Source: Enterobacteriaceae endosymbiont of Donacia cincticornis
GTDB lineage: Bacteria > Pseudomonadota > Gammaproteobacteria > Enterobacterales > Enterobacteriaceae
Assembly (NCBI RefSeq): GCF_012568845.1
Contig: NZ_CP046194.1
Location: forward strand, 331,142 to 395,141
Length of the DNA stretch: 64,000 bases
Reading direction: 5' to 3'
Shown here: positions 9,334-22,641 of the stretch, piece after piece
Layout of the letters: each line of letters begins with the position of its first letter
How positions within the stretch are numbered: position 1 is the stretch's first letter
The notes under the pieces: generated by a model
The model's database searches: none
Told to the model about the DNA's origin: nothing
What the model saw: only the letters and a program-made list of their open reading frames with translations
Made by a program: the position numbers and the translations under genes

Positions 9334-9861
9334 ATGGCAAAAAAAAGAAATATATTTTTAATAGGCCCTATGGGAGCTGGTAAAAGTACAATTGGTCGTC
9401 ATCTAGCAAATTTATTAAAAATGGATTTTTTTGATTCAGATCAAGAAATTGAACATCGTACAGGTGCAGATATAAATTGGGTATTTGATGTAGAAGGAGA
9501 AAAAGGTTTTAGAAAACGTGAAAAAAAAATTATTGATGAAATTACTAAAAAACAGGGAATTGTATTAGCTACAGGAGGAGGTTCTATTCAATCTAAAGAA
9601 GTTAGAAAAATTCTTTCATCCAGAGGAATTGTTGTATATCTTAAAACTACTATAGAAAAACAATTAATTAGAACTAAAAGAGATAAAAAACGTCCTTTAT
9701 TAAAAAATAAACAGCATGAATTAGCTAAAGAAATTTTAGAAGATTTAGCTAAAAAAAGAAATCATTTATATACTGAAATAGCTGATATTATAATTAAAAC
9801 AGATAAACAAAGTGCTAAAGTTGTTGCTAGTCAACTTATTAATTTATTAGAAAAAAATTAA
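9334..9861 (+). CDS. aroK: shikimate kinase I
   Basis: Phosphorylates shikimate to shikimate 3-phosphate with ATP, a shikimate-pathway step toward chorismate. The 175 residues (E. coli 173) carry the P-loop GPMGAGKST, the shikimate-binding DSDQEIE and GEKGFRKRE segments, ATGGGS, and the lid RDKKRPLL. It is far closer to E. coli AroK than most neighbours are to their counterparts, suggesting strong constraint. First gene of the aroK-aroB-rpe-trpS block; damX, dam and gph of the E. coli cluster are missing. Confidence 0.98.
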   Translation: MAKKRNIFLIGPMGAGKSTIGRHLANLLKMDFFDSDQEIEHRTGADINWVFDVEGEKGFRKREKKIIDEITKKQGIVLATGGGSIQSKEVRKILSSRGIVVYLKTTIEKQLIRTKRDKKRPLLKNKQHELAKEILEDLAKKRNHLYTEIADIIIKTDKQSAKVVASQLINLLEKN

Positions 9862-9904
9862 TTTTATTAATTTTTTTAAATGTAAAGAAAGGATAATAAT
9901 ATAT

Positions 9905-11002
9905 ATGGAAAAAACCATTTCAATTTCAACAAAAAAAAATAATTATCCTATTATTATAAATTTTAATTTATTTGATAAAAAAATATTTTTTCCCTTTCTT
10001 AAGAAAGGTGATAGTATTATGATTGTTACTAATCAAAAGGTTTTTTCTTTATATTTTAAAAAAATATTTAATCAATTTGATAATATTGGTCTTAAAATTG
10101 ATTATATTATTCTCCCTGATGGTGAAAAATATAAAACATTAATTACTGTCAATATGATTTTTACAACATTACTTAAAAATTTACATAATAGAGATACTAC
10201 ATTAGTTGCATTAGGAGGGGGAGTTATAGGAGATATAACTGGATTTGCTGCTTCTATTTATCAAAGAGGTGTAAAGTATATACAAATACCTACTACTTTG
10301 TTATCACAAGTAGATTCTTCTATCGGAGGTAAAACAGCTGTAAATCATGATTTAGGGAAAAATATGATTGGTAGTTTTTATCAACCTAATATTGTAATAA
10401 TTAATTTAAGTTGTTTGTATACTTTATCTCAAAGAGAATTTTCAGCTGGAATAGCTGAAGTTATAAAATATAGCATTATTTTTGATAAAAAATTTTTTTC
10501 TTGGTTAGAAAATAATATAACTAAGTTATTTACTTTAAATAAAGATAAAATTTTTTATTGTATTAATAAATGTTGTAAATTAAAAGCAAAAATAGTTTAT
10601 GAAGATGAATATGAAAATAATCAAAGAGCATTATTAAATTTAGGTCATACATATGCTCATGCTATAGAAGCAGAATTAGGATATGGTAAATGGTTACATG
10701 GAGAAGCTGTAGCAGTAGGTATTGTTATTGCATCTGTAATATCTAAAGAATTAAATTTATTAAATAATTTTGATGTAATAAAAATTATTAATTTATTAAA
10801 ACAATATAAATTACCTACTAAATTACCATCAAATATAGATGTAAATAAACTTTTAAAACATATTTATAAAGATAAAAAAGTTAAAAAAAAACAGATTAAT
10901 ATTATTCTACCAGTTAGAATTGGTAAAGTTATTATATATAATAATATATCTGAGAAAATAATTATTAATGCTATTAATAGTAATAAAAATTTATTATTTT
11001 AA
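9905..11002 (+). CDS. aroB: 3-dehydroquinate synthase
   Basis: Converts DAHP to 3-dehydroquinate, the second shikimate-pathway step, using NAD and a metal ion. The 365 residues (E. coli 362) contain the NAD-binding loop LGGGVIGDITGFAAS, PTTLLSQVDSSIGGKTAVNH, and the metal-binding histidines in LNLGHTYAHAIE and LHGEAVAVG. AAAGGA precedes the ATG. It follows aroK by 43 bases. With AroF (55.1 kb) and AroK it covers three steps of the chorismate pathway in this window. Confidence 0.98.
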   Translation: MEKTISISTKKNNYPIIINFNLFDKKIFFPFLKKGDSIMIVTNQKVFSLYFKKIFNQFDNIGLKIDYIILPDGEKYKTLITVNMIFTTLLKNLHNRDTTLVALGGGVIGDITGFAASIYQRGVKYIQIPTTLLSQVDSSIGGKTAVNHDLGKNMIGSFYQPNIVIINLSCLYTLSQREFSAGIAEVIKYSIIFDKKFFSWLENNITKLFTLNKDKIFYCINKCCKLKAKIVYEDEYENNQRALLNLGHTYAHAIEAELGYGKWLHGEAVAVGIVIASVISKELNLLNNFDVIKIINLLKQYKLPTKLPSNIDVNKLLKHIYKDKKVKKKQINIILPVRIGKVIIYNNISEKIIINAINSNKNLLF

Positions 11003-11045
11003 ATTATTAGTATATAATAAAATTATATTTATGTTTTTTTATAAA

Positions 11046-11708
11046 ATGAAAAATATTTTGATTGCTGCATCTATTTTATCTGCTAATTTTGCATATTTAG
11101 GAAAAGAAATTAAAGATGTACTTAAAGCAGGAGCTGATATAATACATTTTGATGTGATGGATAACCATTATGTACCTAATTTAACTATTGGACCTTTAGT
11201 TTTAAAATCTTTAAGAAACTATGGAATAAAATCTATAATAGATGTACATTTAATGACCAAACCAGTAGATGATTTAATAATTAAATTTGCACAATCAGGT
11301 GCTGATATTATTACTTTACATCCAGAAAGTTCTTATCATTTAGATAAAAGTATTTCTTTAATTAAGAGTTATGGATGCAAAGCTGGTTTAGCTTTAAATC
11401 CTTCCACATCTTTATGTTATTTAGATTATCTTTTTCATAAGTTAGATACAATTTTAATTATGTCTGTTAATCCTGGTTTTGAAGGACAAAAATTTTTAAA
11501 TCATATTTATGATAAAATTATTAAAATTAAACAAATTATTAAAAAAAAAAATATTTTATTAGAAGTAGATGGAGGTATTAATATTAATAATATAAAAAAA
11601 ATTGCTCTTGCTGGAGCAGATATTCTTGTTATAGGGTCAGCTATATTTAAAAATTCATTATCATATTATGATACTATTCAAAATTTAAAATTGAAATTAA
11701 GTACATAA
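11046..11708 (+). CDS. rpe: ribulose-phosphate 3-epimerase
   Basis: Interconverts ribulose 5-phosphate and xylulose 5-phosphate in the pentose phosphate pathway, which supplies erythrose 4-phosphate for AroF. I start at the ATG at 11046 (MKNILIAASILSANF), matching the family length (220 residues; E. coli 225). An in-frame ATG at 11031 is possible and neither has a clear ribosome site. Motifs are HFDVMDNHYVPNLTIGP, IDVHLM, MSVNPGFEGQKF and LEVDGGI. The reading frame upstream overlaps the end of aroB. Confidence 0.96.
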   Translation: MKNILIAASILSANFAYLGKEIKDVLKAGADIIHFDVMDNHYVPNLTIGPLVLKSLRNYGIKSIIDVHLMTKPVDDLIIKFAQSGADIITLHPESSYHLDKSISLIKSYGCKAGLALNPSTSLCYLDYLFHKLDTILIMSVNPGFEGQKFLNHIYDKIIKIKQIIKKKNILLEVDGGININNIKKIALAGADILVIGSAIFKNSLSYYDTIQNLKLKLST

Positions 11709-11743
11709 TCTAAAAAAAATTAAAAAAAAATTTTTATATAATT

Positions 11744-12748
11744 ATGAAAAAAAAAATAGTATTTAGTGGGATTCAACCTACTGGTTTATTGACTATAGGA
11801 AATTATATTGGGGCATTAAGTCAATGGAAAAAATTACAAAAAAAATATTTTTGTATTTATTGTATAGCTGATTTACATGCTTTAACTATTTACCAAAAAG
11901 AAAATGTTTTAAATAAAAATATATTAGATACTCTATCTGTTTGTTTAGCCTCTGGTATTGATCCTAAAAAAAATATTATTTTTATACAATCTCATGTTTC
12001 TCAACATACTCAATTAAATTGGATTTTAAATTGTTTTACGAATTTTGGTGTTTTAAAAAGAATGACACAATTTAAAAAAAAAATTCATCTAAATAAAAAT
12101 ATTAATGCTGGATTATTTAGTTATCCCATTTTAATGGCAGCAGATATATTATTATATCAAACATATAAAGTACCTGTAGGAAAAGATCAAATTCAACATA
12201 TTGAATTAGTTAGAGACATTGCATATCGTTTTAATAAAACGTATGGGAAAAAAATATTTACAATTCCCAAAAAAAAATTACATGAAAATTATGGTTCATG
12301 TATAATGTCATTGTTATCTCCTATGACAAAAATGTCTAAATCTGATGATAATAAAAATAACATAATTACTTTATTTGATAGTGATTTAACAATCAGAAAA
12401 AAAATTCAACATGCAGTTACTGATTCTGATAATCCACCTAATATAAAATTTGATTTAAAAAATAAACCAGGAATTTCTAATTTACTTATTATATTATCTA
12501 ATATAACTGAAATATCTATACAAAAATTAGAATATTATTTCTATAAAAAAAATTATCATGATTTAAAAGAATTTATTATTTTCAATTTATGTTTTTTCCT
12601 AAAAAAATTTAGAAAAAAATTTTTTCTTTATAGAAAAAATGAAACTTTGTTAAAAAGTATTATAATTAATGGAGCACAAAAAGCGGAAAAATATGCTAAA
12701 AGTACTTTAAAAAAAGTACATAATATAATCGGATTAAATATTAAATAA
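11744..12748 (+). CDS. trpS: tryptophanyl-tRNA synthetase
   Basis: Class I aminoacyl-tRNA synthetase charging tRNA Trp. Exactly 334 residues, as in E. coli. It has the HIGH-equivalent TGLLTIGNYIGAL near residue 15, the ATP and tryptophan segments QTYKVPVGKDQIQH, and the KMSKS loop in MTKMSKSDDN near residue 195. Last gene of the aroK block. Its stop lies 2 bases from the crp stop on the other strand, leaving no space for separate terminators. Confidence 0.98.
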   Translation: MKKKIVFSGIQPTGLLTIGNYIGALSQWKKLQKKYFCIYCIADLHALTIYQKENVLNKNILDTLSVCLASGIDPKKNIIFIQSHVSQHTQLNWILNCFTNFGVLKRMTQFKKKIHLNKNINAGLFSYPILMAADILLYQTYKVPVGKDQIQHIELVRDIAYRFNKTYGKKIFTIPKKKLHENYGSCIMSLLSPMTKMSKSDDNKNNIITLFDSDLTIRKKIQHAVTDSDNPPNIKFDLKNKPGISNLLIILSNITEISIQKLEYYFYKKNYHDLKEFIIFNLCFFLKKFRKKFFLYRKNETLLKSIIINGAQKAEKYAKSTLKKVHNIIGLNIK

Positions 12749-12750
12749 AT

Positions 12751-13380
12751 TTATCTTGTTCCATATACAACAATTGTTTTACCATGAGCATAAATTAAAT
12801 TACGGTTTTTTAAAATTTTAAGTGTACGTCCTACAGTTTCTCGAGAACAACCAACTATTTTACTTATTTCTTGCCGAGTTATTTTAATTTGCATTCCATC
12901 TGGATGTGTAATTGCATCTGGAGATTTAGCTAAATTTAGTAATGTTTTAGAAATTCTATGAGTAACATCTAAAAAAGCTAAATTACTAATTTTTTTAAAT
13001 GTAATTTGTAACTTATTAACAATTTGTGAAGAAATTTTCATGATAATATCATGATTAATTTTAATTAAATTAAAAAAATTTTTATATGAAATTTTTGCTA
13101 ATTCACATTCTGTTCTTAATTTAAATAATGTAATTTCTTTATAAGAATTATTAAAAATTCCATTTTCACCAACAAAACTACCTGCATTTAAATAATTAAG
13201 TATTATTTCTTTGCCATTTTTATTTTTAATAGAAACAACGATACTCCCTTTTAATATATAATATAAATTTTTAGAAATATCTCCTTGTTTTATTAAAATC
13301 ATTTTAGCAGGGTATTTATTAATATTACAATAAGAAAGAAACCACTCTAAAGTAGAATCTTTTTGTAACTGAAAAAACAT
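12751..13380 (-). CDS. crp: CRP-family regulator with a degraded cAMP pocket
   Basis: Clear orthologue of the cAMP receptor protein: 209 residues aligning without gaps to mature E. coli CRP. The recognition helix is intact (CSRETVGR with Arg180, Glu181, Arg185), as is AR1 (THPDGMQIK, 158-166). In the cAMP pocket Gly71, Glu72 and Thr127 remain, but Arg82 is Glu, Ser83 is Ile, Arg123 is Lys and Ser128 is Phe. Hinge positions 141 and 144 are His and Ser instead of Gly and Ala. AR2 residues 19, 21, 96 and 101 are Asn, Asn, Lys, Asn. AAGGA precedes the ATG. It lies 99 bases after thrT on the same strand. I infer a DNA-binding protein that no longer answers to cAMP. Confidence 0.96.
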   Translation of the reverse strand: MFFQLQKDSTLEWFLSYCNINKYPAKMILIKQGDISKNLYYILKGSIVVSIKNKNGKEIILNYLNAGSFVGENGIFNNSYKEITLFKLRTECELAKISYKNFFNLIKINHDIIMKISSQIVNKLQITFKKISNLAFLDVTHRISKTLLNLAKSPDAITHPDGMQIKITRQEISKIVGCSRETVGRTLKILKNRNLIYAHGKTIVVYGTR

Positions 13381-13440
13381 TAGTAATTATCCTTCTACTA
13401 TCTTTTATTTTTATAAAATTAATAAAAAATTTTTTTCTAT

Positions 13441-13467
13441 ATAAAATATTGGTATTTAATATTTTAT
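13441..13467 (-). terminator. hairpin between thrT and crp
   Basis: A perfect 10-bp inverted repeat (13441-13450 with 13458-13467, 7-base loop) lies just downstream of tRNA-Thr on the minus strand and is followed by an A run and then a T run. It could end the rRNA-tRNA transcript or mark a processing site; part of the transcript may continue into crp. Confidence 0.45.
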
Positions 13468-13479
13468 GTAGCATAAGTA

Positions 13480-13552
13480 TGCTGATACCCAGAATTGAAC
13501 TGGGACCTTCATTCTTACCAAGAATGTGCTCTACCTAGTAAGCTATATCAGC
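13480..13552 (-). tRNA. thrT: tRNA-Thr (GGU)
   Basis: 73 bases folding as a full cloverleaf: 7-bp acceptor GCTGATA/TATCAGC, anticodon loop TTGGTAA with anticodon GGT, and T-loop GTTCAAT. It is close to E. coli thrT. The 3' CCA is not encoded. Last of the four tRNAs behind the rRNA operon, in the same order as E. coli thrU-tyrU-glyT-thrT. tufB, which follows in E. coli, is absent. Confidence 0.97.
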
Positions 13553-13597
13553 TAAAAATATAAATAATATTTATATTTTATATTAAAAATTTATTAG

Positions 13598-13668
13598 AGC
13601 AGACAACGGGAATCGAACCCGTATTTTTAGCTTGGAAGGCTAAAGTAATACCATTATACGATATCTGC
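13598..13668 (-). tRNA. glyT: tRNA-Gly (UCC)
   Basis: 71 bases with acceptor GCAGATA/TGTCTGC (one wobble), anticodon loop CTTCCAA giving anticodon TCC, and T-arm GGGTTCGATTCCC. Matches E. coli glyT in type and position. CCA is not encoded. Confidence 0.97.
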
Positions 13669-13709
13669 TATATATTAAATTATAATACTATATTTTTATA
13701 AAAAAATTT

Positions 13710-13791
13710 TGGTGGGAGAAGGATTCGAACCTTCGAAGTCTATGACGACAGATTTACAGTCTGCTCCCTTTAACCACTTGGGTATCCCACC
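13710..13791 (-). tRNA. tyrU: tRNA-Tyr (GUA)
   Basis: 82 bases including the long variable arm of class II tRNA-Tyr, acceptor GGTGGGA/TCCCACC, and anticodon loop CTGTAAA with anticodon GTA. Position between thrU and glyT as in E. coli tyrU. CCA is not encoded. Confidence 0.97.
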
Positions 13792-13835
13792 GTTTTAATA
13801 TTAAAAAAAAATATAAAGTGTTGTAAAATATACAA

Positions 13836-13908
<73 letters not shown>

Positions 13909-13975
13909 ATATTTAATTTATTTAAATATTTTATATATAATATATTTTAAAAAAAATTAAATTATTTTTACTTTT

Positions 13976-14094
13976 ATCCTGGTATTTACCTACTCTCACA
14001 TGAGGAAACCTCACACTACCATTGGCACTACAATGTTTCACTTCTGAGTTCGGAATGGATTCAGGTGGTACCATTGCGTTATTTATACCAGGAT
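13976..14094 (-). rRNA. rrf: 5S ribosomal RNA
   Basis: About 119 bases bounded by a terminal helix in which 13976-13985 pairs with 14085-14094 (ATCCTGGTAT with ATACCAGGAT). Internal 5S hallmarks are present on the minus strand, including the CCGAACTCAGAAGTGAAAC-type loop segment. It follows 23S in the usual order. No strong intrinsic terminator is seen before thrU. Confidence 0.95.
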
Positions 14095-14142
14095 TTTACT
14101 AAATATTACTTAATAATTTAATCTAAACGATTCTGGTGTTGT

Positions 14143-17077
<2,935 letters not shown>

Positions 17078-17224
17078 TTACAACCCACAATCGTCTAAAT
17101 ATTTTAAACAAATTTTATAACAAAATTTGTTATTTAATTAATATTTATTAAATTTTTATTTCCTAATTTTTAAAAAACTTAAAAAACTTTTGAGGGCACT
17201 CTTCTTTAAGAGAACTTTGAAAGT
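17078..17224 (-). other. 16S-23S spacer without a tRNA
   Basis: About 147 AT-rich bases. E. coli rrnB, the operon whose neighbours this locus shares (murI before, thrU-tyrU-glyT-thrT after), carries tRNA-Glu here. I find no cloverleaf, only the processing arms of the 16S and 23S stalks. Confidence 0.85.
17181..17202 (-). repeat. 16S rRNA processing stalk, 3' arm
   Basis: 22 bases that are the perfect inverse of 18880-18901. The pair brackets the 16S gene and would form the RNase III processing stem of pre-16S rRNA. It is relatively GC rich (TGAGGGCACTCT) inside an otherwise AT-only flank. Confidence 0.88.
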
Positions 17225-18803
<1,579 letters not shown>

Positions 18804-18879
18804 TATATAAATAATTAACAAAATAAATTTATAAATTCTATTTTAAATAAATTTACAAATTTAATACTCTCTTTTAAAG

Positions 18880-18901
18880 AGAGTGCCCTCAAAAGTTTTT
18901 T
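18880..18901 (-). repeat. 16S rRNA processing stalk, 5' arm
   Basis: Perfect 22-base inverse of 17181-17202, upstream of the 16S 5' end. Its 3' edge also takes part in a local 9-bp hairpin (18866-18874 with 18876-18884), so two alternative folds of the leader are possible. Confidence 0.88.
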
Positions 18902-18902
18902 A

Positions 18903-18918
18903 TAAATTTTTAAAGAAC
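18903..18918 (-). promoter_or_regulatory. boxA-like antitermination site in the rRNA leader
   Basis: On the minus strand the leader reads GTTCTTTAAAAATTTA, one or two changes from the E. coli rrn boxA region GCTCTTTAACAATTTA, and sits between the promoter and 16S as expected for NusB/S10-dependent antitermination. Confidence 0.7.
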
Positions 18919-18934
18919 TACAGAATTAATAACT

Positions 18935-18965
18935 ATTATATTACATCCATATAACAAATAGTCAA
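18935..18965 (-). promoter_or_regulatory. probable rRNA operon promoter
   Basis: On the minus strand, TTGACT (18960-18965) is followed after 16 bases by TAATAT (18938-18943); an overlapping perfect TATAAT (18935-18940) gives 19-base spacing. It lies upstream of the boxA-like site and 16S, with murI ending just beyond it. No UP element can be argued in such AT-rich DNA. Confidence 0.65.
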
Positions 18966-18997
18966 GTGTTTTATTTTAATTTTTTTTTAAAAAAAGT

Positions 18998-19810
18998 TTA
19001 TATTTTAAATTTTTTAAAAATATGAAAATTCATATTTTTAAAAATATTTTTTATTCTATTTGTATCTTTATTTTTTTTTGTATAGTAAAGAATATTTTTT
19101 TTTATATTTAGTAAATTTTTATTATATTGAATTAATTTTTTAAATTTATCAATAATATATTTTTTTGAATCTAAAAAATATATATTTTTAGGAAAAATAA
19201 TTTTTAATTCATCCTTGATTAAAGGAAAATGAGTACAACCTAATATAATAGTATCAGGAAATATTTTTAATTTATACCAAGAAAAAAAAATTTTTTTTAT
19301 TTCACTTAATATAATTTTATCTCCCAATAATTTTCGTTCTGCTAAAAAAACTAATTTAGGAGATGATATCATTTTTATCATATATTTTTTTTTTAATAAA
19401 TATATTTTATTTCGTATTTTATAATTTTGTAATGTAGTATTTGTAGCTAAAAAACCAATTACTTGGTTTTTTGTTTTTGCAATAGCTAAATTAATTACAG
19501 GAGTAACACCAATAATAGGAAAATTAAAATATTTTTTTAATTCAGGTAAACTTGTAATACTAGCCGTATTACATGCTATAATAGCTAATGAAATATTATG
19601 AAATAGTGAAATTTTTTGTAAAATTTTAATTAAACGTTGTAAAATAAAATTTTTTGATTTATTTCCATATGGAAAATATTTATTATCTAAAAGATAGATA
19701 AAATTTATATTTAAAAAAATATTTTTGATATAATTAAATATTGTAATACCACCTAATCCAGAATCAAAAATAAAAATAGTAGTTTGTAATGTTAAAATTT
19801 TTTTTTTCAT
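18998..19810 (-). CDS. murI: glutamate racemase
   Basis: Makes D-glutamate for peptidoglycan. The 270 residues (E. coli 285) keep the catalytic pair: the first cysteine in IIACNTASIT and the second in LGCTHFPLI. The N-terminal FIFDSGLGG carries the catalytic Asp. AGGA precedes the ATG. In E. coli murI also lies directly upstream of the rrnB operon, so this junction is ancestral. Its presence argues that the cell still makes some peptidoglycan, in line with murJ at 28-30 kb. Confidence 0.96.
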   Translation of the reverse strand: MKKKILTLQTTIFIFDSGLGGITIFNYIKNIFLNINFIYLLDNKYFPYGNKSKNFILQRLIKILQKISLFHNISLAIIACNTASITSLPELKKYFNFPIIGVTPVINLAIAKTKNQVIGFLATNTTLQNYKIRNKIYLLKKKYMIKMISSPKLVFLAERKLLGDKIILSEIKKIFFSWYKLKIFPDTIILGCTHFPLIKDELKIIFPKNIYFLDSKKYIIDKFKKLIQYNKNLLNIKKNILYYTKKNKDTNRIKNIFKNMNFHIFKKFKI

Positions 19811-19939
19811 AAAAATCCTAATTTATTGCATTTTATATATTAAAATATTTAATTTTCAATATTATATAATATATAGTATTTATTTAAATGAATAAATTTG
19901 TTTTTAAAAACATCTAAATTAAAATTATATAATAAAATT

Positions 19940-21103
19940 ATGAAAAAATTAATCTATTTAGATTATGCTTCTACAACTCCAGTTGATCAACAAGTTTTAA
20001 AAGAAATGAAAAATTTTTTTACTATAAAAGGAATATTTGGTAATCCTTCTTCTTACTTACATTTATTTGGTATAAATGCAAAAAATACTGTTGAAAATGC
20101 TAGAATAAATATATCCAATATTATTGGTAGTAAAAAAGAAGAAATTATTTTTACATCTAGTGCAACAGAATCTATTAATTTAGCAATTAAAGGAATTGCA
20201 TTTAACTATTTAAATTATAAAAATAAAAATATTATTACAAGTATGATGGAACATAAAGCTGTATTAGAAACTTGTAATTTCGTAAAAAAATTAGGTATAA
20301 AAATTATATATATCAAAAATTCTCATATAGGAAAAATTGATTTAAATATATTAGAAAAAAAAATTACAAATGAAACTATCTTAGTATCAATAATGCATAT
20401 TAATAATGAAATTGGTACTATTAATGATATAAATCGTATTGGTTGTATTTGTAAAAAAAAAAATACATTTTTTCATGTTGATGCTACACAAAGTGTAGGT
20501 AAATATTCATTTAATTTAAAAAATATGAATATTGATTTTTTATCATTTTCAGCTCATAAGTTTTATGGACCTAAAGGTATAGGTGTTTTATATATAAAAA
20601 ATATCAAAAAAAAAACAAATTTTTTACCCTTATTACATGGTGGTGGGCAAGAAAATGGTTTAAGATCAGGAACTTTAGCTGTACATCAAATTGTTGGCAT
20701 TTCTACAGCATTAAAAATTGCTAATTCTATAATAAAACAAGAAAAAAAAAGAATATCATGTTTAAAAAAAAAATTATGGGATGGGATAAAAAATATTCCA
20801 GGTATATATTTAAACGGTAATTTTAAATATAGTTCTCCCTATATAATAAATATAGGTTTTAAAAATATTTTTAATAAAATACTTTTATCAGAAATGAAAA
20901 ATATTGCAATATCTACTTCTTCTGCATGTAATTCAAATAAATATTATTTATCTTATGTATTAAAATCTTTAGGATTAAATGATAAACTAATTCAAAGTTC
21001 TATTCGTATTTCTTTCGGTAAATTTACTACTGAAAAAGAAATAGATTATACAATTAAAAAATTAAATTTTATTATTAAAAAAATTAAAACAAAATATTTA
21101 TAA
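19940..21103 (+). CDS. iscS: cysteine desulfurase IscS, C-terminally shortened
   Basis: PLP enzyme that takes sulfur from cysteine and forms a persulfide on its active cysteine. Start at the ATG at 19940 (MKKLIYLDYASTTPVD) fits IscS; the upstream ATG-less extension is not conserved. Motifs are EHKAVLETC, HVDATQSVGK, the PLP lysine in SFSAHKFYGPKG, and the active-site cysteine in SSACNS. It is group I (IscS/NifS), distinct from SufS at 23-24 kb. The 387 residues lack about the last 20 of E. coli IscS (404), the tail involved in IscU binding. No isc operon neighbours are here. It is most likely the donor for tRNA thiolation through TusBCD. Confidence 0.95.
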   Translation: MKKLIYLDYASTTPVDQQVLKEMKNFFTIKGIFGNPSSYLHLFGINAKNTVENARINISNIIGSKKEEIIFTSSATESINLAIKGIAFNYLNYKNKNIITSMMEHKAVLETCNFVKKLGIKIIYIKNSHIGKIDLNILEKKITNETILVSIMHINNEIGTINDINRIGCICKKKNTFFHVDATQSVGKYSFNLKNMNIDFLSFSAHKFYGPKGIGVLYIKNIKKKTNFLPLLHGGGQENGLRSGTLAVHQIVGISTALKIANSIIKQEKKRISCLKKKLWDGIKNIPGIYLNGNFKYSSPYIINIGFKNIFNKILLSEMKNIAISTSSACNSNKYYLSYVLKSLGLNDKLIQSSIRISFGKFTTEKEIDYTIKKLNFIIKKIKTKYL

Positions 21104-21141
21104 ACTTAAACTAAGATTATAATTTTTATATTTTATACATA

Positions 21142-22551
21142 TTAAATAATATGTACAGAAGTTGTATTTGTAGTTCCACTAGGTACTAAAGCACCAGAAA
21201 CCATTACAATAACATCTCCTTTTGTTGCATATTTACTAGATAATGCTACTTTTTTACCTATTATATAAAAATCATCTGTCGATGATATTTTATTGACTAA
21301 TTTAGGTATTATTCCTTTACTTAAAATTAAATGTTTTACTGTTTTTTTATTAGTAGTTAAAGCTAAAATTATTGATTTAGGAAAATATTTTCTAATAGAT
21401 TTAGCTGATTTCCCCAATTGAGTGGCTACAATTATTAAAGGAGCTTTTAGTTTTTCAGCTATTTCAACTGCACTACGACATACAGCATCAGTAATACTCA
21501 TGTCATTATTATTATAATAATTAATTCTATTAGTCATAGTAATATCTGTTCTTTCACAAATTATAGACATAATAGATACAGATTCTAATGGATATTGTCC
21601 CTTAGCACTTTCTCCAGATAACATTACAGCATCAGTTCCATCTAAAATAGCGTTAGCTACATCACCTGCTTCTGCTCTAGTTGGTCTAGGATTTTTAATC
21701 ATGGAATCTAACATTTGTGTTGCTGTTATCACTACTTTTCCAAAAAAATTACATTTTTTTATAATCATTTTTTGAGCAAAAATAACATTTTCTACAGGAA
21801 TTTCTACTCCTAAATCACCTCTTGCAACCATGATCCCATCAGATACAGTTAATATTTCATCAAAATTATTTAATCCTTCCTGATTTTCAATTTTAGCTAT
21901 AATTTGAATATTACTACCATTATGTTTTTTTAAAAATTTTCTTATTTCTAAAATATCTTGTTTTTTACGAATAAAAGAAGCCGCAATATAATCTATTTTA
22001 TTTTTACATGCAAAAATTAAATCATGTTTATCTTTCTCAGATAGAGAAGGTAAATTAATAGATATACCAGGTAAATTAATACTTTTATTTTCTGATAATT
22101 TACCATCATTTAATATTTTACAAATAATATTATTATTAATTATTTTTATTACTTCCATTGCAATTAAACCATCATCTATTAATATTTTATTTCCAATTTT
22201 TAAATCTTGAATTAGATATGGATATGTAATTGCCACACATTTATTATTACCAATAATTGTTTGATTAGTTGTTAATGTAAAAAATTTTCCAGATTGTAAA
22301 TATACATCTTTACCTTTATATAATTTCATAGTACGTATTTCTGGTCCTTTTGTATCTAATAAAATTGCAGCATAGATACCTGTTTCTTTAATTACATTTT
22401 GTAATGTAATTATTCTTTTTTTATGATCATTATGATCACCATGTGAAAAATTTAATCTAGCAACATTCATTCCTAATTTTAAAAATTGAGATAGAATATA
22501 TTTAGATTCTGAACTAGGTCCTATAGTACATACTATTTTTGTTTTTTTCAT
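21142..22551 (-). CDS. pyk: pyruvate kinase I
   Basis: Final glycolytic step, phosphoenolpyruvate plus ADP to pyruvate plus ATP. The 469 residues are nearly the E. coli PykF length (470). Motifs are [22 protein letters not shown], the catalytic lysine in [10 protein letters not shown], the metal-binding [10 protein letters not shown], and ATQMLDSM. It resembles the PykF type more than PykA by length and sequence. AGGAAAG precedes the ATG. It converges on iscS with a 38-base gap and is followed upstream by the suf operon on the same strand. Confidence 0.96.
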   Translation of the reverse strand: MKKTKIVCTIGPSSESKYILSQFLKLGMNVARLNFSHGDHNDHKKRIITLQNVIKETGIYAAILLDTKGPEIRTMKLYKGKDVYLQSGKFFTLTTNQTIIGNNKCVAITYPYLIQDLKIGNKILIDDGLIAMEVIKIINNNIICKILNDGKLSENKSINLPGISINLPSLSEKDKHDLIFACKNKIDYIAASFIRKKQDILEIRKFLKKHNGSNIQIIAKIENQEGLNNFDEILTVSDGIMVARGDLGVEIPVENVIFAQKMIIKKCNFFGKVVITATQMLDSMIKNPRPTRAEAGDVANAILDGTDAVMLSGESAKGQYPLESVSIMSIICERTDITMTNRINYYNNNDMSITDAVCRSAVEIAEKLKAPLIIVATQLGKSAKSIRKYFPKSIILALTTNKKTVKHLILSKGIIPKLVNKISSTDDFYIIGKKVALSSKYATKGDVIVMVSGALVPSGTTNTTSVHII

Positions 22552-22641
22552 AAAATTTATCTTTCCTGAATATATTTAATTAAAATCATAAATTTAAATA
22601 AAATTTATTATATTATTATTTATTAAATAATCTTATTTAAA

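Noticed and set aside
12751..13380. Assignment of the regulator as FNR.
   Set aside because: No N-terminal cysteine cluster; ungapped match to CRP including [16 protein letters not shown] and CSRETVGR.
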